Below are positions 17,729-27,371 of a stretch of 64,000 nucleotides of DNA, in pieces (position 1 is the first letter of the stretch; each line of letters begins with the position of its first letter). The notes beneath the pieces were generated by a model that worked only from the letters and a program-made list of their open reading frames with translations, had not been told where the DNA came from and did not search any database. This DNA comes from Caulochytrium protostelioides (taxonomy: Eukaryota; Chytridiomycota; Caulochytriomycetes; Caulochytriales; Caulochytriaceae). A program made the position numbers and the translations under genes. The DNA lies in contig ML014114.1 in assembly GCA_003615045.1 (NCBI GenBank), forward strand, positions 124,001-188,000, in the 5' to 3' direction.

Positions 17729-20293
17729 TCACCAGTCTTCGAGCCAGTCGTCGTCGGCCGGCGCGCCGGGGGCGGTCGGCGGCGCCGCGGGTTGCGAGGC
17801 CGGGGTCAGCATGGGCGCCGGCTGCGGGGCCTTGGGCGGCTGGAGCACCGGAGGCGCCGCCGCCGCGGCGCGGCCATTCGCGGCTCGGGGCGCCGGCTGC
17901 GCGGCGTTCCAGTTCCAGTCGTTCTCCGCGACATCCCACCCGTCTGAGTCCGCCGAGACGGACGCGAGACCGCCCGGCATGCCCGCCGGCACGGCCGACG
18001 GCGCGGATCTACGCGCGGCCGCCGCGAGCGCTGCGGCGGCGGCGGCGGCGGGCGGCGGCTGCGTGGCCGGCACAGGCGCGCGGGCCGGGTCGCTGACGCC
18101 CGAGAGGAAGGCGGCGCGCACGAGTCCACTGTCGGAGCCGGTCCGGGACAAGGTCATGCCGCCGGGGCCGGCGGGAACTCCGCCATGGGGGGGCGCGCGC
18201 GAGACGCGGGGCGAGCCGACCGTCGTGGCCGTGGTGGCCGGCGACGGCGGGAGCGGGGAGCTCTCGCGCTGGAGGGGGCCCAGCGCCTCGGGGCGGATCA
18301 TGGGGCTCCCGCCTTGCGGCTGCTCGAGGCGGTTCAGGTTGGCCGTCGAGGTGCTGGGGCTGATGGCACTCTTGATAATGGTGTTGGACATGGCGGAGAG
18401 GGCCCAGCCGGCCCAGTTGGCCGTGGTGGATGCGAGCGCCGTGCCGGCGGCCGAGGCGACGGCGCCCGCGGCGCCGGAGGCCGTTGATGCGGCCGCGGCG
18501 CCAGCAGGACCCTCGGCGGCGCCGTCGGCGACCTTGGCCGCGGGCGGCGGCGCGGCAGTGTCCGGCAAGGCGGCGCTCAGCTCGCGGACGCGTTTGACAA
18601 AGATGTCGAGGATCTTGAAAGCCTGTTGGCGGACAGGCTTCTCGGGATCCATGAGGAGGGGCATCACGTGGGGCAGGATGCGGTTGCAGATGTCGGCGAG
18701 CGGGTACAGCTCGTGAGTCACGCCGATAGCGGCCATCCCTGCAATGCGCGCGGGCGGGAAGGAGTCCTTGAAAGCGCGCGTGAAGGCCGGAACGAGGACC
18801 GACTGGGCGATCTGGGGTCGAAGTTTGGTCGCCAGCTTGCCGAGAAGGATCGTGGTATTGGTGCGAATCCCAGGCTCGGGATCGGTCTGAAGCTTGGCGA
18901 GGAACCGCAAAAGCGTATTGTTGAGAATCTTTTCGTTGAGCTTGTCGGCAATGACGAGAATACTGCGCAGCGTGTGCTCGCGAACGATGGCGTTAGAGTC
19001 GCTGAACCCGGTGCACAGACTGGGATAGATGGCGTCACTGATGGTGTTCGCGTCCAGGTAGCGGTGGTACTCGTCCAGCTGCGAAAGCAAACTCACGCGT
19101 ATCGAGCGATCTGTGGAAGCAAACAAACGAACGATCAAGGGAACCAGCATCTTCTGGACATCGTCCTCGTCCAGCCGCTGGCCGATCCGCAAGACCGACG
19201 GGATGCCGCGGGCGCCGACACCGCCATACTCGACGGCCTGGCAGAGCTCAGGCAAGATCTTGTACTTGGTAAACGCGAGAGGAAACTCATTGACGTGCTC
19301 GGCGAGCTGGCTCGCGAAGGCTTCCTTTTCGGCGACCGACTTGAGCGTGATATGCTCGAGAAACAGCGACGTTTTAACGAAATGGTTGTCAAAGAACCCG
19401 TTCGGGCCGCCGGTCTGCTTAAGAAACTTGTCCAGCGTGCCGCGCATTTTGGGTTCCGGACGGACGAGGTGGCGGAACGCGGTGTACAGACTGACATGCA
19501 CGCTGGCGGGGCGGGTGCCCTGCGTCGCGGCGAGGACTTCCTGCCGCGTCTGCAAGGGGGCCTGCTTGATGTAGAGCTCGTACACGAGGCAGCCGAAGGC
19601 CCAGGCGTCGACGGCGTGCAGCGGATGCGCCGCGAAGGCGCTCCAGTTGGCGTTGGCCATTTCGGGTGGATACCGATGCTCGGTGACACCGTCGATCATT
19701 CCGACCGAAAACGGGTTGGGCAGCTCTGCATCGGCCTCGCCGGTGGCGGGCGGTGATGCGGACGGCGCTGCGGCAGCCGACGCGTCACTGGCGCCGGGCA
19801 TCACGAGATCCAAGCCCGTGAGCTTCCATTCACCGGCGGCGGTGACCTGGACCGTCTCGAGTGAGAAATTCAGATGCGCGAGACGGCAGTCGGCATGGAA
19901 GAAGTTCAGCAGGTGCGCCATCTTGTAGAGTCCCCAGCACTTGAGCAGCGGGTCGAGCTGGTGCCAGTCGAGGCGCGCGAGCGGCGTCACAGCCTCGGTG
20001 GCGATCACGATCTGCGTCTCGGTCTCGATGCCCTCGACGAGCTTGACGAGGTCCGGGTGGCGCAGCGTCCGCGCGCGCCTCAGCGCGTTGCGAGCAAAGG
20101 CAACGCGCGCCGGGGCCTTCGTCTTGTTGAAAACGAACACGGTCACGGGCGAGCCGTCGGCCTTGAGTTTGCCAGGGTGCTGGGCCCACGCGGCATGGCG
20201 CTCCGGCACGTCGGGCTTGTCCGACCACGTGAACGGCAGCTTGGCGGTCTCGCTGCCCAGCGCGCGCGAGACCATCCCAAATAGCCCGCTCAT
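17729..20293 (-). CDS. SCYL1: SCYL1/Cex1-like pseudokinase with HEAT repeats
   Basis: Cytoplasmic scaffold of the SCYL1/Cex1 family, linked to COPI traffic and nuclear tRNA export (family knowledge). The 854-residue protein starts MSGLFGMVSRALGSETAKLP; a further 132 in-frame codons upstream are low complexity and were excluded. Residues about 15-290 are a kinase-like fold (VFVFNKTKAPARVAFARNAL, RTLRHPDLVKLVEGIETET, HLNFSLETVQVTAAGEWKL) in which the catalytic HRD and DFG are absent, as in the family. Residues about 330-610 are helical HEAT-type repeats (NTTILLGKLATKLRPQI). The tail is disordered but ends with tryptophan motifs in acidic context: WDVAENDWNWN and the C-terminal DDDWLEDW. These resemble motifs bound by delta-COP and would fit COPI association. 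No C-terminal dibasic signal is present. Confidence 0.9.
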   Translation of the reverse strand: MSGLFGMVSRALGSETAKLPFTWSDKPDVPERHAAWAQHPGKLKADGSPVTVFVFNKTKAPARVAFARNALRRARTLRHPDLVKLVEGIETETQIVIATEAVTPLARLDWHQLDPLLKCWGLYKMAHLLNFFHADCRLAHLNFSLETVQVTAAGEWKLTGLDLVMPGASDASAAAAPSASPPATGEADAELPNPFSVGMIDGVTEHRYPPEMANANWSAFAAHPLHAVDAWAFGCLVYELYIKQAPLQTRQEVLAATQGTRPASVHVSLYTAFRHLVRPEPKMRGTLDKFLKQTGGPNGFFDNHFVKTSLFLEHITLKSVAEKEAFASQLAEHVNEFPLAFTKYKILPELCQAVEYGGVGARGIPSVLRIGQRLDEDDVQKMLVPLIVRLFASTDRSIRVSLLSQLDEYHRYLDANTISDAIYPSLCTGFSDSNAIVREHTLRSILVIADKLNEKILNNTLLRFLAKLQTDPEPGIRTNTTILLGKLATKLRPQIAQSVLVPAFTRAFKDSFPPARIAGMAAIGVTHELYPLADICNRILPHVMPLLMDPEKPVRQQAFKILDIFVKRVRELSAALPDTAAPPPAAKVADGAAEGPAGAAAASTASGAAGAVASAAGTALASTTANWAGWALSAMSNTIIKSAISPSTSTANLNRLEQPQGGSPMIRPEALGPLQRESSPLPPSPATTATTVGSPRVSRAPPHGGVPAGPGGMTLSRTGSDSGLVRAAFLSGVSDPARAPVPATQPPPAAAAAAALAAAARRSAPSAVPAGMPGGLASVSADSDGWDVAENDWNWNAAQPAPRAANGRAAAAAPPVLQPPKAPQPAPMLTPASQPAAPPTAPGAPADDDWLEDW

Positions 20294-21836
20294 CGTGGGC
20301 AAGCGGGCGCGGCGAGGCAGCAGCAGGAGCCAAGTGAATTGTCCCGGACCGCCGTGCGAATCACAATCGCCAGGGATGAGCAGCCGATGATGAAAGCGGT
20401 CGCGTTTCCGACCCGCGGCCCCTCGGTGGTATACTGATCGACACGGCGGCGCGACGCGTTCAGGCGGGCCAAAGAAAAAAACAACAACAACGGAAGACAA
20501 CTGCTCGATACCCCGCGGGTATGCAACAGAGCCTGCGCTGCCGGCGTCGGCGGGGAGAGCGGACGCGGCTGTTGGAGGCCCGGCCGAAGGAGGCGTGATG
20601 GACAGGACACTAGCGGCGGCGACGGACCCGAGACCCGTGCGGGTGGGCGCCGCGCCACGACGGCCGCTGAGCGGCGATCGCCGCCGCACGCGCTTTCGAA
20701 TGACGTCGCCGACGGCACGACGGCCGCGCGGCCACGTGCGGACGCGGAAGGGGGTGCGCTAGGCTGCTGCCGCTTGGCGCAGCGGGGCAAGATCATGCTC
20801 AGGCGCCCCGTGAGCGGCGGCGGCGTAGGTGGCGGCGGCGGCCCCGCCGCGGCATGCACACTCCGCGCACAAGCACGCCTCCTCCTGGCATCAAGCCCGC
20901 GGCGCAGAGACGCCACAGCGGTGGCAAGAGACGGGAGACCCATGCGTTCCTCCAACGCGGGTATGGCGCGTCGCAGCGAGCCATGTATGAGCTCTCCTAA
21001 ATTCCAGATCAACGCATGGCGGATGCTGCTAGGCGATGCGAGCGGTCGGGGTGCTTCGTCCCCACCATCAAGTCGATGATGGTGAAAAGGATCCCACCAC
21101 TCCTGCGATCTGCGCAGCAGTCCCTGTGACGACGGGTACCTACTGTCGACCTACCGGCCGACATTTTTTGTTTCATCGTGACGCACGTCGGTGACGGCGG
21201 CTTGATCCCCGTAAGCGCTTCGCGCACACATACTTCGGCTCTCTCTCGATTCTTGGTGTTTGGCTTGCGCGGATGGTAGCCCCACCCCCATCGTGAACCG
21301 GGTCGGGCGCCGACGTGCCCGGAAGGGGCACTGAAATCAAACTCCGCAAGGTAAGCGAGCAACTCCCTTGAACAAAAAGTAAAGACGGTGCGCGTCTCTG
21401 CAGATCACCACCATGTCTCTGTCGAACCACCGGCGCGAAGGAGCGCGGATGCCGCGGGCGGCGGCACCACAAGCGAAACGCCGCCGCCACCCGTCCATGC
21501 GACCCGTTCGTCGTCCGCAGGCGTCGCTGAAACCAAGACGGCCGGCTTCATAATGAAATGGAAGCTCGTGGTTGTCGGTACGAAAGCGACATAGCGCGGG
21601 TGACATGGCAGCGTGACTCTGCCGAGTCTCCGCATTTCATACGCCTGTACAGCTTTCAGTCTGACTGAAGGAGCCCGAGCGGCTGGTGAGGTGCTGCGTT
21701 GCTCGCCATCGATTCCCGGCGCCCCTTTCCCTTCCTGATCGGCGGTTGGCTTGCGACGACACCACCCTACTTCGCTGCGCCTCCGCCGCCGCCTCCGCCT
21801 AGTGTCCCCTCCTCCCCCTCCCCTTGAGCCAGCAGC
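20294..21836. other. Intergenic region between divergent SCYL1-like and coiled-coil genes
   Basis: About 1.5 kb serving as the upstream region of two divergent genes. The proximal 400 bp stays open in the SCYL1 frame, but its translation is low complexity with no homology. No RNA gene or repeat of note was seen. Confidence 0.5.
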
Positions 21837-24803
21837 ATGGCGCTCGGCGCCGCGAAGCCGCTCGCGGAGCTGCCGAAAACCACGCGCACCAAGGGTCACC
21901 TGAGCACCGAGGTGCTGAACGCTTATAACTGCACCTTGGACGCCATGGGCCGTCCACGGCCCAACACCGCCCGCGCAGGGGCGTCGCGCGGTACGAGCCG
22001 ACGCGCGTCCGTCCACCGCCCGCGGGCGGCCTCGTCGGCCTCAGCCTCCGCGAGCGGCGTGCCTGGGCCCATGGTCATGGCGTCGGCGGCTGCCACCACC
22101 ACGGCGGCGGCGGCGGCGCCGCTCTCTCGGGCCAGCAGCATCTTCCACGACCCGGCGACCCGCGACCGCGCGACCGGCGGCAGCGGCAGCGGGGGTGTGA
22201 TGGCGTCGGGAACGATGGCGCGGGAGCCCGAGAGTCTGCAGGAAGAGCTGACGCAGTGCAAGCGGCAGCTGCAGGACGCCGAGCGCGAGATCAAAGTCTA
22301 CCGGACGCGGCTCACGGTCGAGCGCGAGCAGGTGGCCAAGATGGAGCAGCGGTATCAGGACGTCCTGCTGGACCAGAGCAGCGTTTTGAAAACAGGAAGG
22401 CCCAAGATCGACACATCGCTGTCCGGGCTGAAGGCGCTGGTGGCGCGACGCGACGAGGAGCTCCGCGACCAGCACCGCGAGCTCGAGCACATCAAGCGCA
22501 GCGTGCGGTATACGCGGACCGTGGAGCTCGAGATCGAAGCGCGGTCCTACTTCCAGGAAGTCGTGAGTCTGCGCCGGCAGCTCGAGCAGCAGCAGGAGAG
22601 CGGGAGCGCGACGTCCGCGGACCTGCACCATACGAGCAAAGCTGCTGCGCTGCTCGAGGAGATGCGGCAGAAGCTCGATCGTGTCCGCGCCGAGCGGGAC
22701 GCCCTGACGGCGGCGCAACGCCAAATGCAGCTGGATCTCGATGGGCAGCAGGGCCGCATGAAGACGCTGCGCGCCGACCTGGACGCATCGCAGAAGCGCG
22801 AGGCCGAGTGGCAGTCCCGGTGCGATGAGAATGCGGCCGTCCACGCCGCGCAACAAGCCGCGAACGACGACGCTTGGCAAGCTAAACTGGATGAGCAAAA
22901 GGCCCAGCTCGCTGACGCGACAGCGGAACATGCCCAGCTACTGGCTGACGCGAAAGCCGACCACGTCCAGCAGCTGGCGAAGGCGAACGCCGAGCATGCC
23001 GCGGTTCAGACCCGGCATACAGCGCACATCGCCCAGCTGGAGGCCGCGGTTGCCCAGGCCGAGACAACGGCCGTCGCCTTGCAACGCGATGTCGACGCCG
23101 CGCGATCCACCATCACGGCGCTCGAAGCATCGCGGGGCGATCGAGAGGCCGCCGCGGCGCTGTCCGGCCGCCGCATCACGCAGCTGGAGGAGAACGTGGC
23201 GCAGCTTGAGTCCGCCCTGGCCGAAGCGCGCTCGCAGGCCGTCGCCGCGCGTGAAGCTGAGCGCACGGCCCGCGTGGCGATGACGGAGTCGGCGGCGCCT
23301 ACCGCGCCGGCCGCGCCCGTGACCCCGGCGCCGGACGCGGCCTCGCTGCAGCAGGTCTTCTCGCTGCTCACGAGCCAGCAGAACCAGCTCGCCATGCTGA
23401 CTTCACGGCTGCACCAGCTCGACCCCGCCGCGCCGTCTCTTGCTGGCCCTGCGCCGCGTCGGCCGCCGGCCGGCGAAACTCCCGTGCGTAACCCGTCGGC
23501 GTCGGCGTCGGCGCTTCCGCTGGCGGGCGCCGCCGGACCCGGCGGATGGGCCACGACGCTGCGCCACGCGTCGCAGCAGAGCGCGACGGATCTGTTCATG
23601 GTGCAGAGCGGCGTGGCCGCCGTCCAGCAGGTGCTGCAGCCGCAGGCCTTTTCTGACGCGATGATGACGGCGGCCTCGACGCCGCGTGGACGGGCGAGCC
23701 GCGCACCCTCGGTCGCCGAAGCCGAAGCCGTCGTCTCCCGGCCACCGTCGCGGGCGCGGACGGGCTCACGGCGCCCCAGTCTCGTGGCCCCAGGCGCGGC
23801 CGCCGTCGCGGCGGCCCTGTCGCAGCCTGATCTCACGGCAGCAAGGCCACCGCGGCCGCGCCTGGCCTCCATGCAGCTGGACCGCGCCGACGGCGCCGCG
23901 ACTGCCCACCGTGCCGTGGCCGTCGACGCCGCGCCTACGACCGTGGCCTCGCCGGCTATACCCCAACCTCCGCACGTGGCGGAGTCTCTCGTCCCCTCGC
24001 CACAGTTGCCACGATCGCCGCGATCTGATCCTCAGGATGACGCGGATCTGGCGTCCGTTTCAGAGGCGCTGCCGGTCGACGACGGCGATGACGGCGACGA
24101 CGGCGACGACGGCGGCGACGGCGACCCCGATGATCTTGCGACCGAGTCGCCCGACGTCGTGGCCGCTGTGCCGCAGTGGGCCTCACCGCCCGTGGAAGCT
24201 TCGACGGACGCCGTCGATGCGCGTGCTGCCGCGGACGCCGCCGATGCCGCCGCCATCGCTGCTGACGTCGAGACGGATCGGCTCGCGCCGTCCATCCGGC
24301 GCACCGCCGGCGCCGGCGCCGGCGCCGCCGCCACGGCGGCCGACCTCTCCGACGACGGCAGCGGCGTCACGGCGTCCGAGAGCGAGTGCGAAAGCGATGC
24401 CGACGACCACGAGCCCGACGCCGCGGCGCGGCGCACCGGCGCCCCGCCGAAAGCCTACGGGTACGCCGCGGTGCCTACCCCGGCCCACCCGCCCGCGTCG
24501 ACAACAGCGGCGGCAGCGGCACCGGCGTCCGCGCCGCGGCTGCGACGGTCGTCGGGGTCGAGTGTCCATCTCTATCCCGTGTCGCGCGGCGGCAGCGCGT
24601 CCGGCACGCCGCGAGGCACACTCTCGAAGCAGAGCTCGGCGGCGCGGCTGGGCGCCGGCGCCGGTGTTGGCGCACGCAGCGGCGTGGGGGGCCTTACGAT
24701 GCCTATGACTTTACCTTTTGCCGCTGGGTCGCGACCGCGGTCACGCGTTGGCTCAACGCAGAGTGTCGCATCCACCTCGAACGGCGCGCGCGAGCGTTCG
24801 TAA
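21837..24803 (+). CDS. Coiled-coil protein, possibly IQCE-like ciliary-base protein
   Basis: A 988-residue protein. Residues 1-120 are low complexity (Ala, Ser, Arg). Residues about 125-495 are almost continuous coiled coil, starting LQEELTQCKRQLQDAEREIK and continuing through KIDTSLSGLKALVARRDEEL, HIKRSVRYTRTVELEIEARS and YFQEVVSLRRQLEQQ. The order of these segments matches what I recall of IQCE, a protein of the ciliary base (LK..I..LE..C.EKD, then a threonine-Glu-rich strand and a Tyr-Glu-Glu-Val-x-x-Leu helix). However, no IQ motifs are visible in the tail, so the match is tentative. A heptad-like series of Gln/Ala/His-Ala repeats follows (AEHAQLLADAKADHVQQL). Residues 500-988 are low complexity with Asp-Gly-Asp and Ala-Asp runs and are probably disordered. 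No membrane segment is seen. Alternative: a generic centrosome- or cytoskeleton-associated coiled coil. Confidence 0.6.
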   Translation: MALGAAKPLAELPKTTRTKGHLSTEVLNAYNCTLDAMGRPRPNTARAGASRGTSRRASVHRPRAASSASASASGVPGPMVMASAAATTTAAAAAPLSRASSIFHDPATRDRATGGSGSGGVMASGTMAREPESLQEELTQCKRQLQDAEREIKVYRTRLTVEREQVAKMEQRYQDVLLDQSSVLKTGRPKIDTSLSGLKALVARRDEELRDQHRELEHIKRSVRYTRTVELEIEARSYFQEVVSLRRQLEQQQESGSATSADLHHTSKAAALLEEMRQKLDRVRAERDALTAAQRQMQLDLDGQQGRMKTLRADLDASQKREAEWQSRCDENAAVHAAQQAANDDAWQAKLDEQKAQLADATAEHAQLLADAKADHVQQLAKANAEHAAVQTRHTAHIAQLEAAVAQAETTAVALQRDVDAARSTITALEASRGDREAAAALSGRRITQLEENVAQLESALAEARSQAVAAREAERTARVAMTESAAPTAPAAPVTPAPDAASLQQVFSLLTSQQNQLAMLTSRLHQLDPAAPSLAGPAPRRPPAGETPVRNPSASASALPLAGAAGPGGWATTLRHASQQSATDLFMVQSGVAAVQQVLQPQAFSDAMMTAASTPRGRASRAPSVAEAEAVVSRPPSRARTGSRRPSLVAPGAAAVAAALSQPDLTAARPPRPRLASMQLDRADGAATAHRAVAVDAAPTTVASPAIPQPPHVAESLVPSPQLPRSPRSDPQDDADLASVSEALPVDDGDDGDDGDDGGDGDPDDLATESPDVVAAVPQWASPPVEASTDAVDARAAADAADAAAIAADVETDRLAPSIRRTAGAGAGAAATAADLSDDGSGVTASESECESDADDHEPDAAARRTGAPPKAYGYAAVPTPAHPPASTTAAAAAPASAPRLRRSSGSSVHLYPVSRGGSASGTPRGTLSKQSSAARLGAGAGVGARSGVGGLTMPMTLPFAAGSRPRSRVGSTQSVASTSNGARERS

Positions 24804-25596
24804 CACCCAAGTCCGCCGTGCGTTCTTGGCTGGGTGGTCCCATGAGCGGTCTCGAGGCATCTCTCGGCATTCTCCTTATTCGATCTAGAATCCCACAAGA
24901 CGCGATCTGCTTCCATGTAGAGGCGGCCAGCGGGCAGGTTGGTGATGGGTACCCACCCCGCGGGATGTCTCAGCGGCAGGCGGTTGCCACGTGAAACGTG
25001 AAAACAGAAGGTGCCTCGGCGATGGCAGCGGCTAAGCCAAACCAAGGCTGGCGACACCGAGCCGAGCTGGGTCGCGGCGAGTCGCGGCGCTACGTTGCGC
25101 GGGCACTCATGGCCAAACCGGCGCGGCCGCGCCGCGGCAGAACGCCCCGCCACCGTGGAAGCGAGCGCCGCATGCATGCCGGTGGCGCTGGGGGGTGGGG
25201 CCCGGGGTGGCGGCGAATCCTCCAGAGACCGGACCGGCCGGACTGAGGCCAGCTACGGGCCGTCGGCGGTTATTGATCCAGACATCTCCGCCCAGGCGTC
25301 CGCCGTCGCCGCGGCCGGCGCGTGCGCTTCATACGTGGGCAAGCGTCGTGCGATCGTGATGAGTATGGATCGCGTAGGCTGGCCGTGATTCCCCGGCGTG
25401 TGCTCTCGCCACCTGTTGCCCGTCCCCGCACCCGCACCCGCCCTGACCCTCTCCCTCGACCTACCCTCGTCGCGCTTCGCGACGCCACGGCCACGTGTGA
25501 CGGCGACGGCGACGGCGACTGCAGCGACGCGCTCTCGATCCATCCTCTGCAGCTTTCCCTCAACGTCCAGCACGCGCGGCCGCAGCTTCTGCCGTC
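24804..25596. other. Intergenic region upstream of ATG27
   Basis: About 790 bp with no supported gene. The segment before ATG27 (about 25400-25590) is C/T-rich and then carries a GACGGC run. It presumably contains the ATG27 promoter and 5' leader. Confidence 0.5.
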
Positions 25597-26658
25597 ATGT
25601 GGGCGCTCCGCGGATCCACCGCGCTGGCATGGTGGGCCGCCACGTGCTGGGCCCTGGTGCTGCTGCCGACGGCGCGGGCCTGGGACTGCGCCGAGATTGC
25701 GATTCCGAGCAGCAGCCGTGTTATGGACCTCTCGTCGCTCAATCGCGATCTCAACGTCACCACGGCGTGGCGCGATGTGGCGCCGACGCGCGAGTTTGAT
25801 TCATTTATGATCAATCTCTGCCAGCCCCTCGCGACGCCGTCCGATGGTTCGGGTAAGCCGGCTTCCCGGTGGATCGATGCTCATGATGTTAACGACGGAG
25901 GCTCATGAGGTTAACGACATGGCTGATGACGTGGGCACCATGGCTTGCGATATCCACTCACCACCTTCCATGTTGTTCTCGTGTTTATGGCCCTCATGCA
26001 CCACGGTCTCCTGGTATTTCACGGTCCAGAAACCTGCCCGGCCGGCACGTTTGTTTGCGAGTATACGTACAATGCGAAGGGTGCCGACACGCGCATCAAC
26101 TATCTGCGCCCATGGGCCACCGGCCCGAGTGAGCCGGCAGTCACGTCCTCAGGTCCGAACGTCTTCGAGATCCGCGTGCCGGGCGGCACGTGGAACGGTA
26201 ATCAGCTCAACACGCTGCACCGGTTCGAGTGTGACGAGAAAACTTCGGCCTACACGCCGCCGACAATCTCGCCGAACTACGAAGGGGGCCTGTTGATGGT
26301 GTTCTGGCGCTCACAGGCGGGTTGCGACAATTTCAAGGCGCCGTCGAATCCATCGTGGAGCGACGGCGGCCGCAGCAATGGCAATGGCAGCGGCAGCGGC
26401 GATGGCACGAGCGCCAATGTCCGCGAGATGTCGGCCGCCGGGTTCTTTGTGCTGATTGTGTTTGTCATGTTCATGGCGTACTTTGTGCTCGGTTCGATGT
26501 TCAACTACGCCGTCAACGGCGTCCGCGGTTTGCCGGACCTGATTCCGCACCACCAGTTCTGGCTCAACCTGAACGACGTGGTCCGCGACGGCATCGTTGC
26601 CTTCCGATCTTGGGTCGGCCGTCGAACCAACTCGGGCTACGTTTCACTCCCGCAATAA
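25597..26658 (+). CDS. ATG27: Atg27-like type I membrane protein, two exons
   Basis: Type I membrane protein of the Atg27/cation-dependent mannose-6-phosphate-receptor-like family, involved in Atg9 vesicle traffic in autophagy (family knowledge). Exon 1 (25597-25852) encodes a signal peptide (MWALRGSTALAWWAATCWAL to about residue 29) and the first luminal segment. A 177-nt intron (25853-26029; GTAAG to CCAG, phase 1) is followed by exon 2 (26030-26658), giving 294 residues. The luminal domain has Cys pairs (TCPAGTFVCEY, HRFECDE, GCDNFK). A Ser/Gly/Asn linker precedes the transmembrane helix (FFVLIVFVMFMAYFVLGSMF). After it comes the family-typical RGLPDLIPHHQFW. The tail ends GYVSLPQ, whose YVSL is a YxxPhi sorting signal like the one Atg27 uses for AP-3 sorting. 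The acceptor was chosen because it alone rejoins the luminal frame cleanly. Confidence 0.87.
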
Positions 26659-27371
26659 ACCAGCAGCGATCGCCCACACTGCGCTCGTACCGCCGGCCGC
26701 TTCTAAACGCTTTGTAGAATGATACAGATACTGTCGGGGTCATAACGCCAACGAGCGGTCGAATGAACCTGGCTAGAACAAAAGTATCATGCAGTGGGTA
26801 TCGTTGAGACCTATAGTTGGGACGACGCCTGACACGTGCGCATCGACGCGCATCGCTGCCGATCGCCCCGCCCGCTGCCGCCGCCGCCACGCAAGCGAGA
26901 CCCCTGTCTGGTGGGGAAGCGTGGCGGTGGGCCCGACGGCCCTCGAACTCCGAAGCCCGCAAAATAAGGCGAAAAGGGTGGTCGTCGCATCCACCGATCC
27001 CGGCCCTCCATGATATTGCGTAATAAGACGCGTGTACGTGGCGGGACACCAAAGAAATCGAGAGAAACCCATAAGATCCGTCGGCTCGATTTGCATTGCT
27101 GACGCCTAATTGGTATTCATCCCGCTGACACCCGTCCCGGCTTCATTCTCCTGCGCTCGGTCTCTCTCGGCTCCGTGCCCACCTGAGTTCGCTCCGCGCC
27201 ACGTGGCTGTGTTCCATCTCATATCGATCCTTTCATCCTCATTCCAACGCGTATCGCTGCACCGCCGATCACGCGGCTCAGTCTTCGACGAAAGGACTCC
27301 AGCGACGAAACGACAGCAGGTGGCCAGTAGCGATCCTCGCGTCGCCGATCGACGCTCCCCGGAGACCGCGG
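26659..27371. other. Intergenic region between ATG27 and SLH1
   Basis: About 710 bp: the ATG27 3' flank, then the upstream region of the Slh1/ASCC3 helicase, with T/C-rich tracts at about 27140-27260. No gene or repeat is seen. Confidence 0.5.
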
